Part shown: one piece after another, positions 1 through 8,616 of the stretch
How the letters are laid out: every line of letters starts with the position of its first letter
Position numbering within the stretch: position 1 is the stretch's first letter
Assembly: GCF_014773365.1 (NCBI RefSeq)
Contig: NZ_JACWUN010000011.1
Coordinates: 62,001-126,000, forward strand
Length of the DNA: 64,000 bases
From: Pelovirga terrestris
GTDB taxonomy: Bacteria > Desulfobacterota > Desulfuromonadia > Desulfuromonadales > Geopsychrobacteraceae
Direction of reading: 5' to 3'
Notes under the pieces: model-generated
The model's database searches: none
Told to the model about the DNA's origin: nothing
Seen by the model: only the letters and a program-made list of their open reading frames with translations
Program-made: the position numbers and the translations under genes

Positions 1-231
1 CTGTCTTACTGGCTGTTTGCCCGCGGCCTGCAGACCGTCGCCGTCGGCAGTGCCGTTACCCTTTCCCTGGCCGAGCCGATGACTGCGGCATTACTGGGCA
101 TTTTTGTTCTTGGCGAGATTCTCAATCTGCAGGCGGGTCTCGGCATTGGCCTGATATTTTCGGGATTGGCCGTTCTGGTAATCCGCCGCCGCTCAGCCAA
201 GCCGGGAATACCTCATGAATCAGCAGCGTAA
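1..231 (+). CDS. EamA-family transporter, C-terminal fragment
   Basis: The reading frame is open from the first base to a TAA ending at 231, so only the last 76 residues are visible. The segment LAEPMTAALLGIFVLGE is the typical second half of an EamA (DUF6 / RhaT-like) repeat, followed by one more hydrophobic helix and a short basic, hydrophilic tail. EamA proteins are ten-helix inner-membrane exporters of metabolites or amino acids; the substrate here cannot be read. The stop overlaps the start of the next EamA gene by 17 nt, so the two are probably co-transcribed and may work as a pair or be tandem duplicates. The 5' part lies outside the window. Confidence 0.85.
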   Translation: MSYWLFARGLQTVAVGSAVTLSLAEPMTAALLGIFVLGEILNLQAGLGIGLIFSGLAVLVIRRRSAKPGIPHESAA

Positions 232-1087
232 AGCATTGCTGTTCGGTCTGGCGGCGGTCCTGCTGTGGTCAACCGTAGCCACCGCGTTCAAGCTCTCCCT
301 GCGCCATTTCACCCCGATTGAGCTGCTGCTCTACTCGGGGGTATTTTCAACTGCACTGTTGGGTATGATCCTTCTGTATCAGGGCAAAATTCGCCTGGTC
401 TTCCAATGCAGCCGCCAGGAATACCTGCTCTCGATTTTTCTGGGATTTTTAAGTCCCTTCCTTTATTACCTGATCCTGTTCAAAGCCTACGAGCTGCTCC
501 CGGCCCAGCAGGCCCAACCATTGAATTATACTTGGGCCATCGTCCTGTCCCTGCTGGCGGTCCCCCTGCTCAAACAACAGATCCGCTGGCAACAATGGTT
601 GGCCCTGGTCGTCAGTTACTGCGGCGTGGTGATCATCTCGACCGAAGGCAATATCCTCAGCCTGAAATTCACCAGCCCGTTAGGCGTGACCCTGGCGCTA
701 CTCAGCACCGTTGTCTGGGCTCTGTACTGGATTTACAATACCCGCGACCAGCGTGACCCGGTGGTTGCCCTGTTTGTCAACTTTCTGTTCAGCTTCCCCT
801 TTGTTCTGGGCTACTATCTGCTGACCAGCGATCTGCGCCGGCCGCCACTGGAAGGGCTGATGGGCGCGGCCTATGTCGGCACCTTTGAGATGGGGGCCTG
901 TTTTGTCCTGTGGCTGATGGCGATGAAACTCACCGACAACACCGCCCGCATCAGCAACCTGATTTTTTTGTCCCCCTTTCTCTCGCTGATTTTTATTTAT
1001 TTTCTCCTCGGTGAGCAGATTCTTGCCGCCACCTTCATTGGCCTGGCCCTGATTATTGCCGGTTTGCTCTGTCAACGACTGCGCTAA
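215..1087 (+). CDS. EamA-family (DMT) membrane transporter
   Basis: The 290-residue protein has about ten hydrophobic helices arranged as two EamA repeats: the first starts in the N-terminal stretch LFGLAAVLLWSTVATAFKLS, the second around residue 150. It ends with FIGLALIIAGLLCQRLR, the usual end of the last helix. This is the full length of drug/metabolite transporter superfamily members, which move small metabolites across the inner membrane. The ATG at 215 is preceded by a GGGA ribosome binding site and overlaps the end of the upstream EamA gene. The substrate is unknown. It is unrelated in function to the cytochrome locus that follows. Confidence 0.85.
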   Translation: MNQQRKALLFGLAAVLLWSTVATAFKLSLRHFTPIELLLYSGVFSTALLGMILLYQGKIRLVFQCSRQEYLLSIFLGFLSPFLYYLILFKAYELLPAQQAQPLNYTWAIVLSLLAVPLLKQQIRWQQWLALVVSYCGVVIISTEGNILSLKFTSPLGVTLALLSTVVWALYWIYNTRDQRDPVVALFVNFLFSFPFVLGYYLLTSDLRRPPLEGLMGAAYVGTFEMGACFVLWLMAMKLTDNTARISNLIFLSPFLSLIFIYFLLGEQILAATFIGLALIIAGLLCQRLR

Positions 1088-1135
1088 CAATCATTCGCCA
1101 TTTCCCCAGTTTTTTTTGGTATGCCATGGAGCAAT

Positions 1136-1151
1136 CTGGTGATTTCACCAG
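1136..1151. repeat. 16-bp perfect palindrome, copy 1
   Basis: CTGGTGATTTCACCAG lies in the 213-bp gap upstream of the 12-heme cytochrome gene. The same sequence, read on the other strand, occurs at 27777-27792. It is not followed by a T run in either direction here, so it does not look like a terminator. It might be an operator or just a small repeat. Confidence 0.35.
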
Positions 1152-1300
1152 CCTCCCATTTGACGCCTTTTGCTCAACACTCCGATTTATCCTTACTTTT
1201 CCACAACACTCCGGATGGTCTGTTTATTGCAATAATGCGACTGCTGTTCAACTGCTATTTTTAATGTTGTCATTTTTTTATGTGCACAAGGGAGGTTTTC

Positions 1301-2092
1301 ATGTTCATTACGCGTATATCCTGTCAGCTCCTGCTGCTGTTTCTGTTGATGCTGACACTGCTGGTCGCTGCCGGTTCCCCACTGCTTGCCGCAACCCTTG
1401 AGGTGGATGATTGCATCAAGTGTCACAGCCTCGAACCACAGCAGATTGCAAAAGATGGTGCTGCCCACCAGTTTGCTATCAATTGCCTCGACTGCCACGC
1501 CCGACATCGCCCGGTCAACGCCAACAACATTCCTTCCTGCGCTGACTGTCATGCCGGCAGCCCCCACTATGAACTGATCAGCTGCAGCGGCTGTCATAAC
1601 CCGCATAAACCATTGAAAGTCACCTTGACCGGCGAACTGACTACCGAGTGCCTGACCTGTCATGATCAGCAGGGCACCGAGATGACCGCCAATCCGAGCA
1701 TGCATGCTGACGTCTCCTGTAACTTCTGCCATGCCGATACCCATGGCTACACCCCGGACTGTACTTCCTGCCACCAGCCCCACTCGGCCACCATGGCAGA
1801 GACTGACTGCGCGGTCTGTCACGCAGCCCATGAGCCGACGGTGCTGGCCTACCCGGACACCACCGCAGATATGCTCTGTGCTTCCTGTCATACGGCAGCC
1901 CTGAACGAATTGCGCTCGAGCCCGAGCAAACACCGCGATATCAGCTGCGCCACCTGTCACAGCGACAACCACCCGGCTGTCGCCTCTTGTACTGATTGTC
2001 ACGGCAAACCCCATGCCAGCGGCATCCATGATCGTTTCCCGCTCTGTATGGATTGTCACAATACCGCTCATGATTTGGACAACCTGCGATAA
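1301..2092 (+). CDS. Dodecaheme c-type cytochrome (12 CXXCH), exported
   Basis: The 263-residue protein starts with a signal peptide (hydrophobic LLLLFLLMLTLLVAAG, ending near LLAAT) and then carries twelve CXXCH motifs from about residue 38 to the end, many in the paired spacing of the doubled-CXXCH family. It should be a periplasmic or outer-membrane electron carrier, with hemes attached by System II. The ATG at 1301 was chosen over the in-frame GTG/ATG upstream because GGGAGG sits 7 nt before it. It is read opposite to the main cytochrome operon and is followed by a strong terminator and then resB. It has no recognisable domain other than heme-binding repeats. Confidence 0.9.
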   Translation: MFITRISCQLLLLFLLMLTLLVAAGSPLLAATLEVDDCIKCHSLEPQQIAKDGAAHQFAINCLDCHARHRPVNANNIPSCADCHAGSPHYELISCSGCHNPHKPLKVTLTGELTTECLTCHDQQGTEMTANPSMHADVSCNFCHADTHGYTPDCTSCHQPHSATMAETDCAVCHAAHEPTVLAYPDTTADMLCASCHTAALNELRSSPSKHRDISCATCHSDNHPAVASCTDCHGKPHASGIHDRFPLCMDCHNTAHDLDNLR

Positions 2093-2127
2093 AATGGCGT
2101 TTATTCTGCTCATATAACGCTGTAATC

Positions 2128-2157
2128 GGGGTGGTCTTACGACCACCCCATTTTTTT
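2128..2157 (+). terminator. Rho-independent terminator after the 12-heme cytochrome gene
   Basis: A perfect 9-bp stem GGGGTGGTC / GACCACCCC with a TTAC loop is followed by ATTTTTTT. It lies 35 bp after the stop codon at 2092 and only 27 bp before resB, so resB would need read-through or its own promoter. Confidence 0.9.
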
Positions 2158-2184
2158 GCGTGATCAAAGGATAACCGACGCACC

Positions 2185-3531
2185 ATGCCCAATACGCTCA
2201 AACGTCTCTGGCGTTTTTTTGCATCTGTACCCTTTGCCCTGCTCATTCTCCTTGTGCTGGCGGTCACTTCCATCATCGGCACGCTGATCAAACAGGATCA
2301 GGAGCCGAACTACTACCTTGAGACCTTTGGCGAAACGATCGCCGGGCTCCTTGACACCCTGCAATTCACCAGCATGTACAGTTCCTGGTGGTACCTGCTG
2401 TTGCTAATGATCTTTGCCCTTAATCTGCTGATCTGCAGTATCGATCGCTTTCCGACCACCTGGCGGCTGATAACAGCTCCGCCGGCGCCGCCTGATACCC
2501 GACAGCGGAATACTGCCGGCCCTGAGCGAACCATCACCAGCCCCCTGACCGCGATCCACTGTACAGAACAGCTACAAGAAACCCTGATGCGGCATCGTTG
2601 GCGCGACCTAGTGGAACAACAAAGCGCAGAGGGTCAGCTGATAACCGGCCAGCGCGGCAAGTGGAGCCGCTTAAGCGTCTATGGAGTTCACTTAAGTATT
2701 CTGATCATTCTGGCGGGAGCTGTTATAGGTGGTGTGACCGGTTTTAAGGCCTACGTATTTCTGCCGGAGGGGCGATCAACCGAGGCGATTTTTCTGCAGG
2801 GCAATCGTCAACCAATTGCCCTTGGGTTTACTCTGGCCTGTGACCAGGCCCAGGTGAAGCGTTATGCTGATGGCAGTGTCAGTGAATACCGCGCCGACTT
2901 ACGCATCGTCGATGCGCGCAACAGCACCAGCTATGAGCAATCGGTTATCGTTAACCACCCGTTAAGCTATGACGGCATCAACTTCTATCTGGCCGAATTT
3001 TATCCGCTGGACGAATACTACGTTGTCATCAGCAACCTGCAGACGGGCGCACAGCAGGCCTTTCGCGCGCCTCCCCATGAGGTGTTCAGCTGGCCGGAGA
3101 CACAGGTCAATATTGAACTGGCAGAATTTACCCGCAACCCTGAAGGCTATGTCCAACTGGCTCGGATCCGCTTTGCCGCCGGTGAAAACACCCCGGCAGA
3201 AGACTTCTGGGTCCGCAACCATCAGAGCATAACCTTTGCCGGGAATAATCAGGAATATCAGGTGAGTGTCAGCCAGCTCAGCTCGGTGCTGCTGCTGGCC
3301 AACAAGGATCCGGGGGTGATGATTGTTTACAGCGGTTTTATCCTGATGCTGATCGGACTACCCTGGTGTTTTCTAACCTCTCATCAGCGCATCAGGATCA
3401 CTATTACCAAGCAAAAGACCGGCTGCCGGATCGGCGTTGACGGCAGCAGCAACAAACACCACCAACGCCTGGAAAATCAGCTGGATGACCTGACCAGCGA
3501 GCTGAGGGCAACAGCGCAAAGGGGGGAATAA
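2185..3531 (+). CDS. resB: ResB-like cytochrome c biogenesis protein (System II)
   Basis: This 448-residue inner-membrane protein has the ResB/Ccs1 layout. Two helices lie at the N terminus (about 15-35 and 65-85), and a third around residue 170 precedes a large extracytoplasmic domain of some 200 residues. A last helix (VMIVYSGFILMLIGLPWCFL) sits near the C terminus. ResB works with CcsA/ResC to deliver and attach heme to CXXCH apocytochromes on the outer face of the inner membrane, which fits a locus needing about 90 hemes. An AAAGGAT ribosome binding site precedes the ATG. No CcsA/ResC gene follows it, although the two are usually neighbours, so the partner must lie elsewhere. Confidence 0.88.
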   Translation: MPNTLKRLWRFFASVPFALLILLVLAVTSIIGTLIKQDQEPNYYLETFGETIAGLLDTLQFTSMYSSWWYLLLLMIFALNLLICSIDRFPTTWRLITAPPAPPDTRQRNTAGPERTITSPLTAIHCTEQLQETLMRHRWRDLVEQQSAEGQLITGQRGKWSRLSVYGVHLSILIILAGAVIGGVTGFKAYVFLPEGRSTEAIFLQGNRQPIALGFTLACDQAQVKRYADGSVSEYRADLRIVDARNSTSYEQSVIVNHPLSYDGINFYLAEFYPLDEYYVVISNLQTGAQQAFRAPPHEVFSWPETQVNIELAEFTRNPEGYVQLARIRFAAGENTPAEDFWVRNHQSITFAGNNQEYQVSVSQLSSVLLLANKDPGVMIVYSGFILMLIGLPWCFLTSHQRIRITITKQKTGCRIGVDGSSNKHHQRLENQLDDLTSELRATAQRGE

Positions 3532-3566
3532 TCGTATCTGTTCAGCACCGGATCGGGGTTCCTATG

Positions 3567-3603
3567 TCAAGGGATGCATTTTCGTCATCCCTGACCGCTT
3601 TTT
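3567..3603 (+). terminator. Possible terminator after resB
   Basis: The inverted sequences TCAAGGGATG and CATCCCTGA can pair with one bulged base around a 9-nt loop, followed by CCGCTTTTT. It lies 35 bp after the resB stop, between convergent genes. The T run is short, so termination may be weak. Confidence 0.45.
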
Positions 3604-3634
3604 GTCGCCGTCCATGGAGACAAACACCCTTGCC

Positions 3635-3677
3635 ACAGAAACCCCGACCCTGCGCAAGGACAGTGGTGAATAGTTAC
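3635..3677 (-). repeat. GTAACTATTCA-type interspersed repeat, copy 1
   Basis: Read on the - strand this 43-bp stretch begins GTAACTATTCACC and matches the intergenic stretch at 45076-45118 at 39 of 43 positions by my alignment. A more diverged relative starts at 58650. Here it lies in the 3' untranslated end of the cytochrome operon. Confidence 0.65.
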
Positions 3678-3706
3678 AAACAATCTTGCTTAAAAACGCG
3701 AAAAAT

Positions 3707-4282
3707 CTAAACATCGGTTAAATTCAGGCGCGTCCGAAGGTGCGCCAGCAACTCCCCCTGCCGCTGGGTCAAGGCTGCCGCCTCGCGGTGCTCCAAAGTG
3801 TTCAGCAAGGTGTCCAGTTCCTGCTGCAACTCCTTGATTTCGTTTATCCGTACCTTCAGGTTCGAGGTTGCCCGGTTGGTTGAGTCAGCCAGGTCCCGAA
3901 ACGCATCCCCTTTGCGCAAGGCAATATGATCGGTCAGATCGCCGGTGGCCAGCTGATCCAGCCCTTTTTGCACCCGGTAAACCGGGCCGGCCACTTTCTG
4001 CGGCAGAAACAGTGCCAGGGCAATACCGCTTAAGACACTGATAGCAGCACCCGCCGCCATCACCGGAAAGAGCAGATCACTGATCCGGCGGATCTTGATA
4101 TGGGCCGTATAAAAGTTGGCGGCGATCTCCTGGCGCGAATACAGATAGAGGATAGCTACTGCCACCAGTGAACTTAACACCACCACACCGAGGATACGCA
4201 CCAACAACCACAGTTGAAATTCGCGTTTCACCCCCAGATTAAGAATCTTGCGTTTGTACGGGCGTTTTTGCATTTTTTGCAT
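3707..4282 (-). CDS. Small HAMP-domain membrane protein
   Basis: The 191-residue protein has a basic cytoplasmic N terminus and two hydrophobic helices (about 28-48 and 73-92). A HAMP segment starts at PQKVAGPVYRVQKGLDQLA, followed by a helical, coiled-coil-like tail rich in Glu, Leu and Gln. There is no kinase, methyl-accepting or cyclase output domain. It resembles a receptor cut down to membrane anchor plus HAMP. The ATG at 4282 has GGAG 10 nt upstream. It is the last gene of the - strand cytochrome operon, 15 bp after the 5-heme gene. Its role is unknown; membrane scaffolding or signal relay are possible. Confidence 0.8.
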   Translation of the reverse strand: MQKMQKRPYKRKILNLGVKREFQLWLLVRILGVVVLSSLVAVAILYLYSRQEIAANFYTAHIKIRRISDLLFPVMAAGAAISVLSGIALALFLPQKVAGPVYRVQKGLDQLATGDLTDHIALRKGDAFRDLADSTNRATSNLKVRINEIKELQQELDTLLNTLEHREAAALTQRQGELLAHLRTRLNLTDV

Positions 4283-4297
4283 ATATCTATCTCCAAA

Positions 4298-5461
4298 TCA
4301 AAGCATGTCGAGATGACAGCCGACACACAATTCGCGTTTACTGCGTTGACGCGTCATATATTCCTGATCCGAGCCGTGAATGGCATGACACGAAGCACAG
4401 GTCATGCGCCCATCAGCCAGGGTTGGGTATTCCGGTGGAATAATCATCCCCGACGGAGGCAACACATTTACCGGATGACTGGCCGCCACATTTTTTTCGT
4501 GGCACTGACGGCAGGATTCCATGGAGCTCCAGCCTTCATCACTGAGACCAGCATGCGGGCGGTTTCGGTTTCGGTTCATGGCATTATCAGCCTCACGTGG
4601 ACGTTCAATCGGCCCCCCTTTGCTGCCGATACTGACAACCCGCGGCTGATCAAGGTGCACCTCAAGCAGATAATCATCCCCGCGCCGACGCAAGTCGACC
4701 ATCACTGCCGGTGCGCTGAAAGCCCCGATTGCCGGCGAATTATCCTGACGGCGTGCAATCTCCCGGGCGGTAGAGAAGGTCAGCACTTCAGATACCGCTT
4801 CACGGCCGGACAGATCACGGGATATCACCTGATAGCGGTAGGTCTTGTTCGGCTCAAGCTGGTTAAGTATCAGCTGATGCTCAAACCCCAGACGACCGAC
4901 GCTGTCGTTACGCCGGTTCAACTCGGCGGTGCCGTAGCGCACCTCGGCGGTGGCCAGGACATCGGTCTGCCAGGCGATGGCCACACTGAGAAAGACCCCA
5001 CGCTTCACCTCCACTACCCGTACATTGGTAAGGTGCGGGGTCCTGCCGTCATCCGGCGCGGCAGCCAGTTGCTCCAGCGGGGGCAGGGGGATATCTTCAC
5101 GATGCATCTGCCCCAGGTGATCACGCAGACTGACCACCAGGGTCTCGCGCAACCCTTCAGCGGCCAGCAGAAAATAGTGACTGGTACCCGGCAACACACT
5201 GTCAGTCATCCAGCTGATGCGCTGTTGCTGCGCCGGCGGGGGTGCAGCTGCCGGTCGGTCAAGCGTCGATGTTTCCGGCGCACGCACATGACAGGAGGCG
5301 CAGTCATTGGTGACAAAGGCCTGATGCTGGTAATAGCGGCCACGGTCAGCCTCAAGGCGCTCAAAATGACAATCCTCGCAAATGCGGAAATCAGCGGCAA
5401 ACAGAGGGTCACCCACCATTAATAGGGCTAAAATAACCGTTATGGCTGTGCGTTTGAACAT
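4298..5461 (-). CDS. Pentaheme cytochrome with fibronectin-III-like domain
   Basis: The protein has 387 residues from the ATG at 5461, which gives a clean signal peptide (MFKRTAITVILALLMVGDPLFA); an in-frame GTG/ATG about 50 bp upstream is less likely. Two CXXCH motifs sit near the N terminus (CEDCH, CASCH). A beta-rich region of some 250 residues follows, including a segment like a fibronectin type III domain (LEPNKTYRYQVISRDLSG). Three CXXCH motifs close the protein. The tail (MTCASCHAIHGSDQEYMTR) resembles that of the 16-heme cytochrome at 13243-14418. It probably acts in the periplasm or at the cell surface, with the beta domain for partner binding. Confidence 0.87.
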   Translation of the reverse strand: MFKRTAITVILALLMVGDPLFAADFRICEDCHFERLEADRGRYYQHQAFVTNDCASCHVRAPETSTLDRPAAAPPPAQQQRISWMTDSVLPGTSHYFLLAAEGLRETLVVSLRDHLGQMHREDIPLPPLEQLAAAPDDGRTPHLTNVRVVEVKRGVFLSVAIAWQTDVLATAEVRYGTAELNRRNDSVGRLGFEHQLILNQLEPNKTYRYQVISRDLSGREAVSEVLTFSTAREIARRQDNSPAIGAFSAPAVMVDLRRRGDDYLLEVHLDQPRVVSIGSKGGPIERPREADNAMNRNRNRPHAGLSDEGWSSMESCRQCHEKNVAASHPVNVLPPSGMIIPPEYPTLADGRMTCASCHAIHGSDQEYMTRQRSKRELCVGCHLDML

Positions 5462-5514
5462 TTTCACGATCCCTGTCTTCCTCTCAAGCCTTAACAGCGG
5501 CAATACCATCACGA

Positions 5515-6840
5515 TTAAAAGGTTTTACGTCGGTCAGGGTACCTGTTCATATCATCCCACTGTTCTACCCACACATCTGTCATGCTATGCCCATGGCAGA
5601 CTTTACAATCAAAAGGTTGAGGATTTTGAATGCCTCCTGAATGGCACTTTCCACACGAACCTGGACTTCCATAGGGTGCACCTTCAGCATAGTGATGCGC
5701 GTAACGCCAGCCGTTTTTTTTCGCCTCAACATTGATACTGACACCAAGCTCTCGGATTTTATGATCGTCCATATGACACTGGCGGCAGGCCCACCCCATC
5801 TGACTGAAGTCGGTGATGGTCTGTTCAACCGGTTCCCCGTTAATACGCGTTCGCAATAAAGCAACATTGGTGGAGCCGTGGGGTTCGTGGCAATTGACAC
5901 AGGCCAGCACCATATTGGACTTGGAGGCAAAAGCAGATTCGAAAGGCTGACGGAATACCATCGCTCCGTCACGAGGTGCCTTGCCGTGCTTGTCACCAGT
6001 TGTTGCCCAGTTGATCTGAGTCAGGTTCCGACCAAGAGCGGTACTGTAAATGGTCGTTGAGGTATTATGGCAAGTAGTGCAGAAGCTGACATAATCCGGG
6101 GTCGTCGTGCCGTCCAGATCCTCTTCCACATCCTTGGGCTCGCGTTTACCACCAACGTATGCGTAGGGCGCCTCATAGTTTCCACCGGAATAAGCGAACA
6201 TGGTCTCATCACCTCCCAGCCCCCAGACCAGCCCGGTACCGGGACGGGTAATAGCACTGCCGGGATTCACTCCGCGGTTGCGCTGTACCCGGTGGGGATC
6301 GTGGCAGGCACTGCAGGGGTTGCCGAGCCCCGCGTACCAGTTACTTAAGACCGGATAGCTGCTGAGAAAATTATCGATATCCTTGAGATTATGATACGAG
6401 GTCAGGTTAAACGCCGCCATGATCGATTGTGGTCCGGTGCCGGTAGTTGCACCCCCAAAGGTAACACTGTAACTTTCATTAACCACTGCCGACCCCGTAC
6501 TGCCATGGCAATAGAAACAAAACACATCACTTTCCACATAGGTGTTACTCACCTTGGAATGATTAAAACCCGGAGAGAACAGGGTATAGGGAGCGGCACC
6601 TCCGGCCGGCAAGGGGTCTGTCCCCCCCATACTGGCGTGCATTTCATGACAGTGCGCGCAGTTGCCGGTGGCGTAATTTGCGAGTCTGGCATCAATCGCC
6701 GAGCGATCAACCCCATAGGTAGCATTGCCATGAGCCGAATCGCGATAGGGACCGGCGGCGGCGCTGACGGCCAACCCCAGGCAACCGATCAACGCCAACC
6801 ACAGCCAGCCGGCGAAAAAACAACGTCTCAACCTCATCAT
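5515..6840 (-). CDS. Octaheme c-type cytochrome, exported
   Basis: The protein has 441 residues, with a signal peptide ending near AVSAAAG and eight CXXCH motifs (CAHCH, CFYCH, CSACH, CTTCH, CVNCH, CRQCH, CGKCH, CKVCH). These are widely spaced and separated by long Gly/Ser/Thr/Asn-rich segments. That pattern is unlike the compact doubled-CXXCH proteins nearby and closer to extracellular cytochromes such as OmcS. It starts 32 bp after the NHL/NTF2 gene with an AGGCAGGGG ribosome binding site; two ATGs in tandem leave the start uncertain by one codon. It may be another surface or filament-associated cytochrome. Confidence 0.88.
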   Translation of the reverse strand: MMRLRRCFFAGWLWLALIGCLGLAVSAAAGPYRDSAHGNATYGVDRSAIDARLANYATGNCAHCHEMHASMGGTDPLPAGGAAPYTLFSPGFNHSKVSNTYVESDVFCFYCHGSTGSAVVNESYSVTFGGATTGTGPQSIMAAFNLTSYHNLKDIDNFLSSYPVLSNWYAGLGNPCSACHDPHRVQRNRGVNPGSAITRPGTGLVWGLGGDETMFAYSGGNYEAPYAYVGGKREPKDVEEDLDGTTTPDYVSFCTTCHNTSTTIYSTALGRNLTQINWATTGDKHGKAPRDGAMVFRQPFESAFASKSNMVLACVNCHEPHGSTNVALLRTRINGEPVEQTITDFSQMGWACRQCHMDDHKIRELGVSINVEAKKNGWRYAHHYAEGAPYGSPGSCGKCHSGGIQNPQPFDCKVCHGHSMTDVWVEQWDDMNRYPDRRKTF

Positions 6841-6872
6841 GCCCCTGCCTTTCTCGAACGACCTGTCAGCAC

Positions 6873-8615
6873 TTAATCACCAAGCACCTCGACCGACCGC
6901 TCGCGAAAAATCTTCCAGCCGTCATCCTCATACTGCAGCTCGAAGATTTTTCTCGTCCGGTCGCTATAGCTATCACTGCGGTAATCCTGCACCACCTCAA
7001 CCCGCACCTGATCCCCGTCATCGCGCACAATACGAATCTGATCCAGGGTCACAGCGATGGCAGCGGAGCGGTTCAAACGTTCGCGGCGTTGAATCTCCCA
7101 CTCGTCACGACTGACCTCCCCCATGGGAACAAAATCTGCGGCGTAACATCCCAGATACAGCTCAACCTCCTGCTCTGACCAGGCGTTGGCCCAGCGCTTG
7201 AGAAATATGGCCACCGGTTCCTGCTCAATTTCCGCCGACAGTGCCCCCGCAACAACGTCCTCTTCAATCAATGATTCACCGGCAATCACCGACCAGATAT
7301 CCTCCGCTGTCGGCTCCAATGGCTGACCTTCATCAGTTTCGAACAGGGTAACGCTTGCCGGTACTGCCGGTAGCGTACCGGTCACCGTGATCTCCTGCTG
7401 ATCCGGCATGACCAGCGCTTTAAGGCTTGGGGGGAACTCCTCGTAGAGCACTTCCAGCACCTGGACGCGGCGGTTAAACAGATCGGCAATCACCAGTTGC
7501 CCCTGATTGTTGATGGTCATATCCTCGGGAAAATTGAACCAGCCGGGCCCCACCCCACGCCCGCCAAACTCGAACAGGTAGCGACCTTCGAGGCTGTAGG
7601 CGAGAATCGAATGGCGCATATAGTCGGCGATGTAAATCAGTTCACGCTGATCGTCGATCACCAGGGAGCGCGGCTGGCTTAAGTTCCGCGGGGTCCCCCC
7701 CTTTGAGCCGAAGGAAAACAGAAAACGCTCGGCCGCATCGTAGACATAGACCTTGCTGGTTTCGGCACTTAAGAGATAAATACGTCCACGGCCGTCGATT
7801 TTGACGTCATTGACCCGTACCGGATTAAGGAGGTCGGCAGCAGGATCAGGACGGGAACGTCCCGGACGCGCCGGACGGGGGCGAAACTGTTCGGGGATAT
7901 CCGCAGCTGCCGAGGGTTGGCCGGGCACAGAAACAATCGCGCTGGTCTGTGCTTCAACCTCAGCTGCAGCTGCTTCATCATCCCCACCGCCCCTCTCTTC
8001 CCCGGCAACCTTGTCGAGGGGACGCAAGTGACGCAGGTAGTTGCCCTGGGCATCGAGCACCAGCGCGCCACGGGTGGTTGTGCTGGCGACATAGATCAAC
8101 CCGTCCTTGCTGATGGCGATACTGCGGGGAGAGAAATCCGGCTCGTCGGCAATGGTGTCGAGAAAGAACTCCTGCTTGATAAAAAAAGCACCACTGAGCA
8201 CGGTAATCCGTGGTCGTTCACTGCGAACGTTGCGCACCTGCAGCAGATAGACATCGCCATTCTTCTGCACTGCGCCACGGCGCGGCGCCTCCACCCCGCG
8301 ACCGACGCCGATCGAGACCGCTGGGAAAAAATCGGCGCCATAAACCACCACCCGACTGGTACCACCGTTGACCAGATAGATTTCATCTTCCTGGGAATCG
8401 TAAAAAACAATCGATGGATAATTGAGGGCACGCCCTTCATCATCCACTGTCAACTGCGCTACCGAACGCAAGGGAATCTGGGCAACGGCAGTCCCTGCCA
8501 GGGCAACAAGGAGCCCGCAGCACAGCATAACGACAACACCAGCAGAGAGAATACGCCTTATCCCCCTGGACAAAACCGCCGCTGTTCGGGTTGTCTTAAT
8601 CGATTCACACATCAT
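6873..8615 (-). CDS. NHL beta-propeller protein with C-terminal NTF2-like domain
   Basis: The protein has about 580 residues, with a long signal peptide (basic region, then VVVMLCCGLLVALAGTAVAQ). Six or so NHL/beta-propeller repeats follow (examples IDDQRELIYIADYMRHSIL and INNQGQLVIADLFNRRVQVL), interrupted near residue 210 by a low-complexity Glu/Ala/Pro/Arg insert. Residues about 460-580 resemble the SnoaL/NTF2-like domain found at the end of some L,D-transpeptidases (AWSEQEVELYLGCYAADF). NHL proteins accompany many Geobacter extracellular cytochrome genes and probably act as scaffolds. Three in-frame ATGs (8627, 8615, 8612) are possible; 8615 lies one base past the stop of the 10-heme gene. 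Confidence 0.82.
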   Translation of the reverse strand: MMCESIKTTRTAAVLSRGIRRILSAGVVVMLCCGLLVALAGTAVAQIPLRSVAQLTVDDEGRALNYPSIVFYDSQEDEIYLVNGGTSRVVVYGADFFPAVSIGVGRGVEAPRRGAVQKNGDVYLLQVRNVRSERPRITVLSGAFFIKQEFFLDTIADEPDFSPRSIAISKDGLIYVASTTTRGALVLDAQGNYLRHLRPLDKVAGEERGGGDDEAAAAEVEAQTSAIVSVPGQPSAAADIPEQFRPRPARPGRSRPDPAADLLNPVRVNDVKIDGRGRIYLLSAETSKVYVYDAAERFLFSFGSKGGTPRNLSQPRSLVIDDQRELIYIADYMRHSILAYSLEGRYLFEFGGRGVGPGWFNFPEDMTINNQGQLVIADLFNRRVQVLEVLYEEFPPSLKALVMPDQQEITVTGTLPAVPASVTLFETDEGQPLEPTAEDIWSVIAGESLIEEDVVAGALSAEIEQEPVAIFLKRWANAWSEQEVELYLGCYAADFVPMGEVSRDEWEIQRRERLNRSAAIAVTLDQIRIVRDDGDQVRVEVVQDYRSDSYSDRTRKIFELQYEDDGWKIFRERSVEVLGD

Positions 8616-8616
8616 T

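Noticed and set aside
4214-5422. Long open frame on the + strand, 402 codons, antisense to the 5-heme cytochrome gene
   Set aside because: It is a shadow of the real gene: no ribosome binding site, His/Arg/Thr-rich composition, no family pattern, and the opposite strand encodes a signal peptide and CXXCH motifs.
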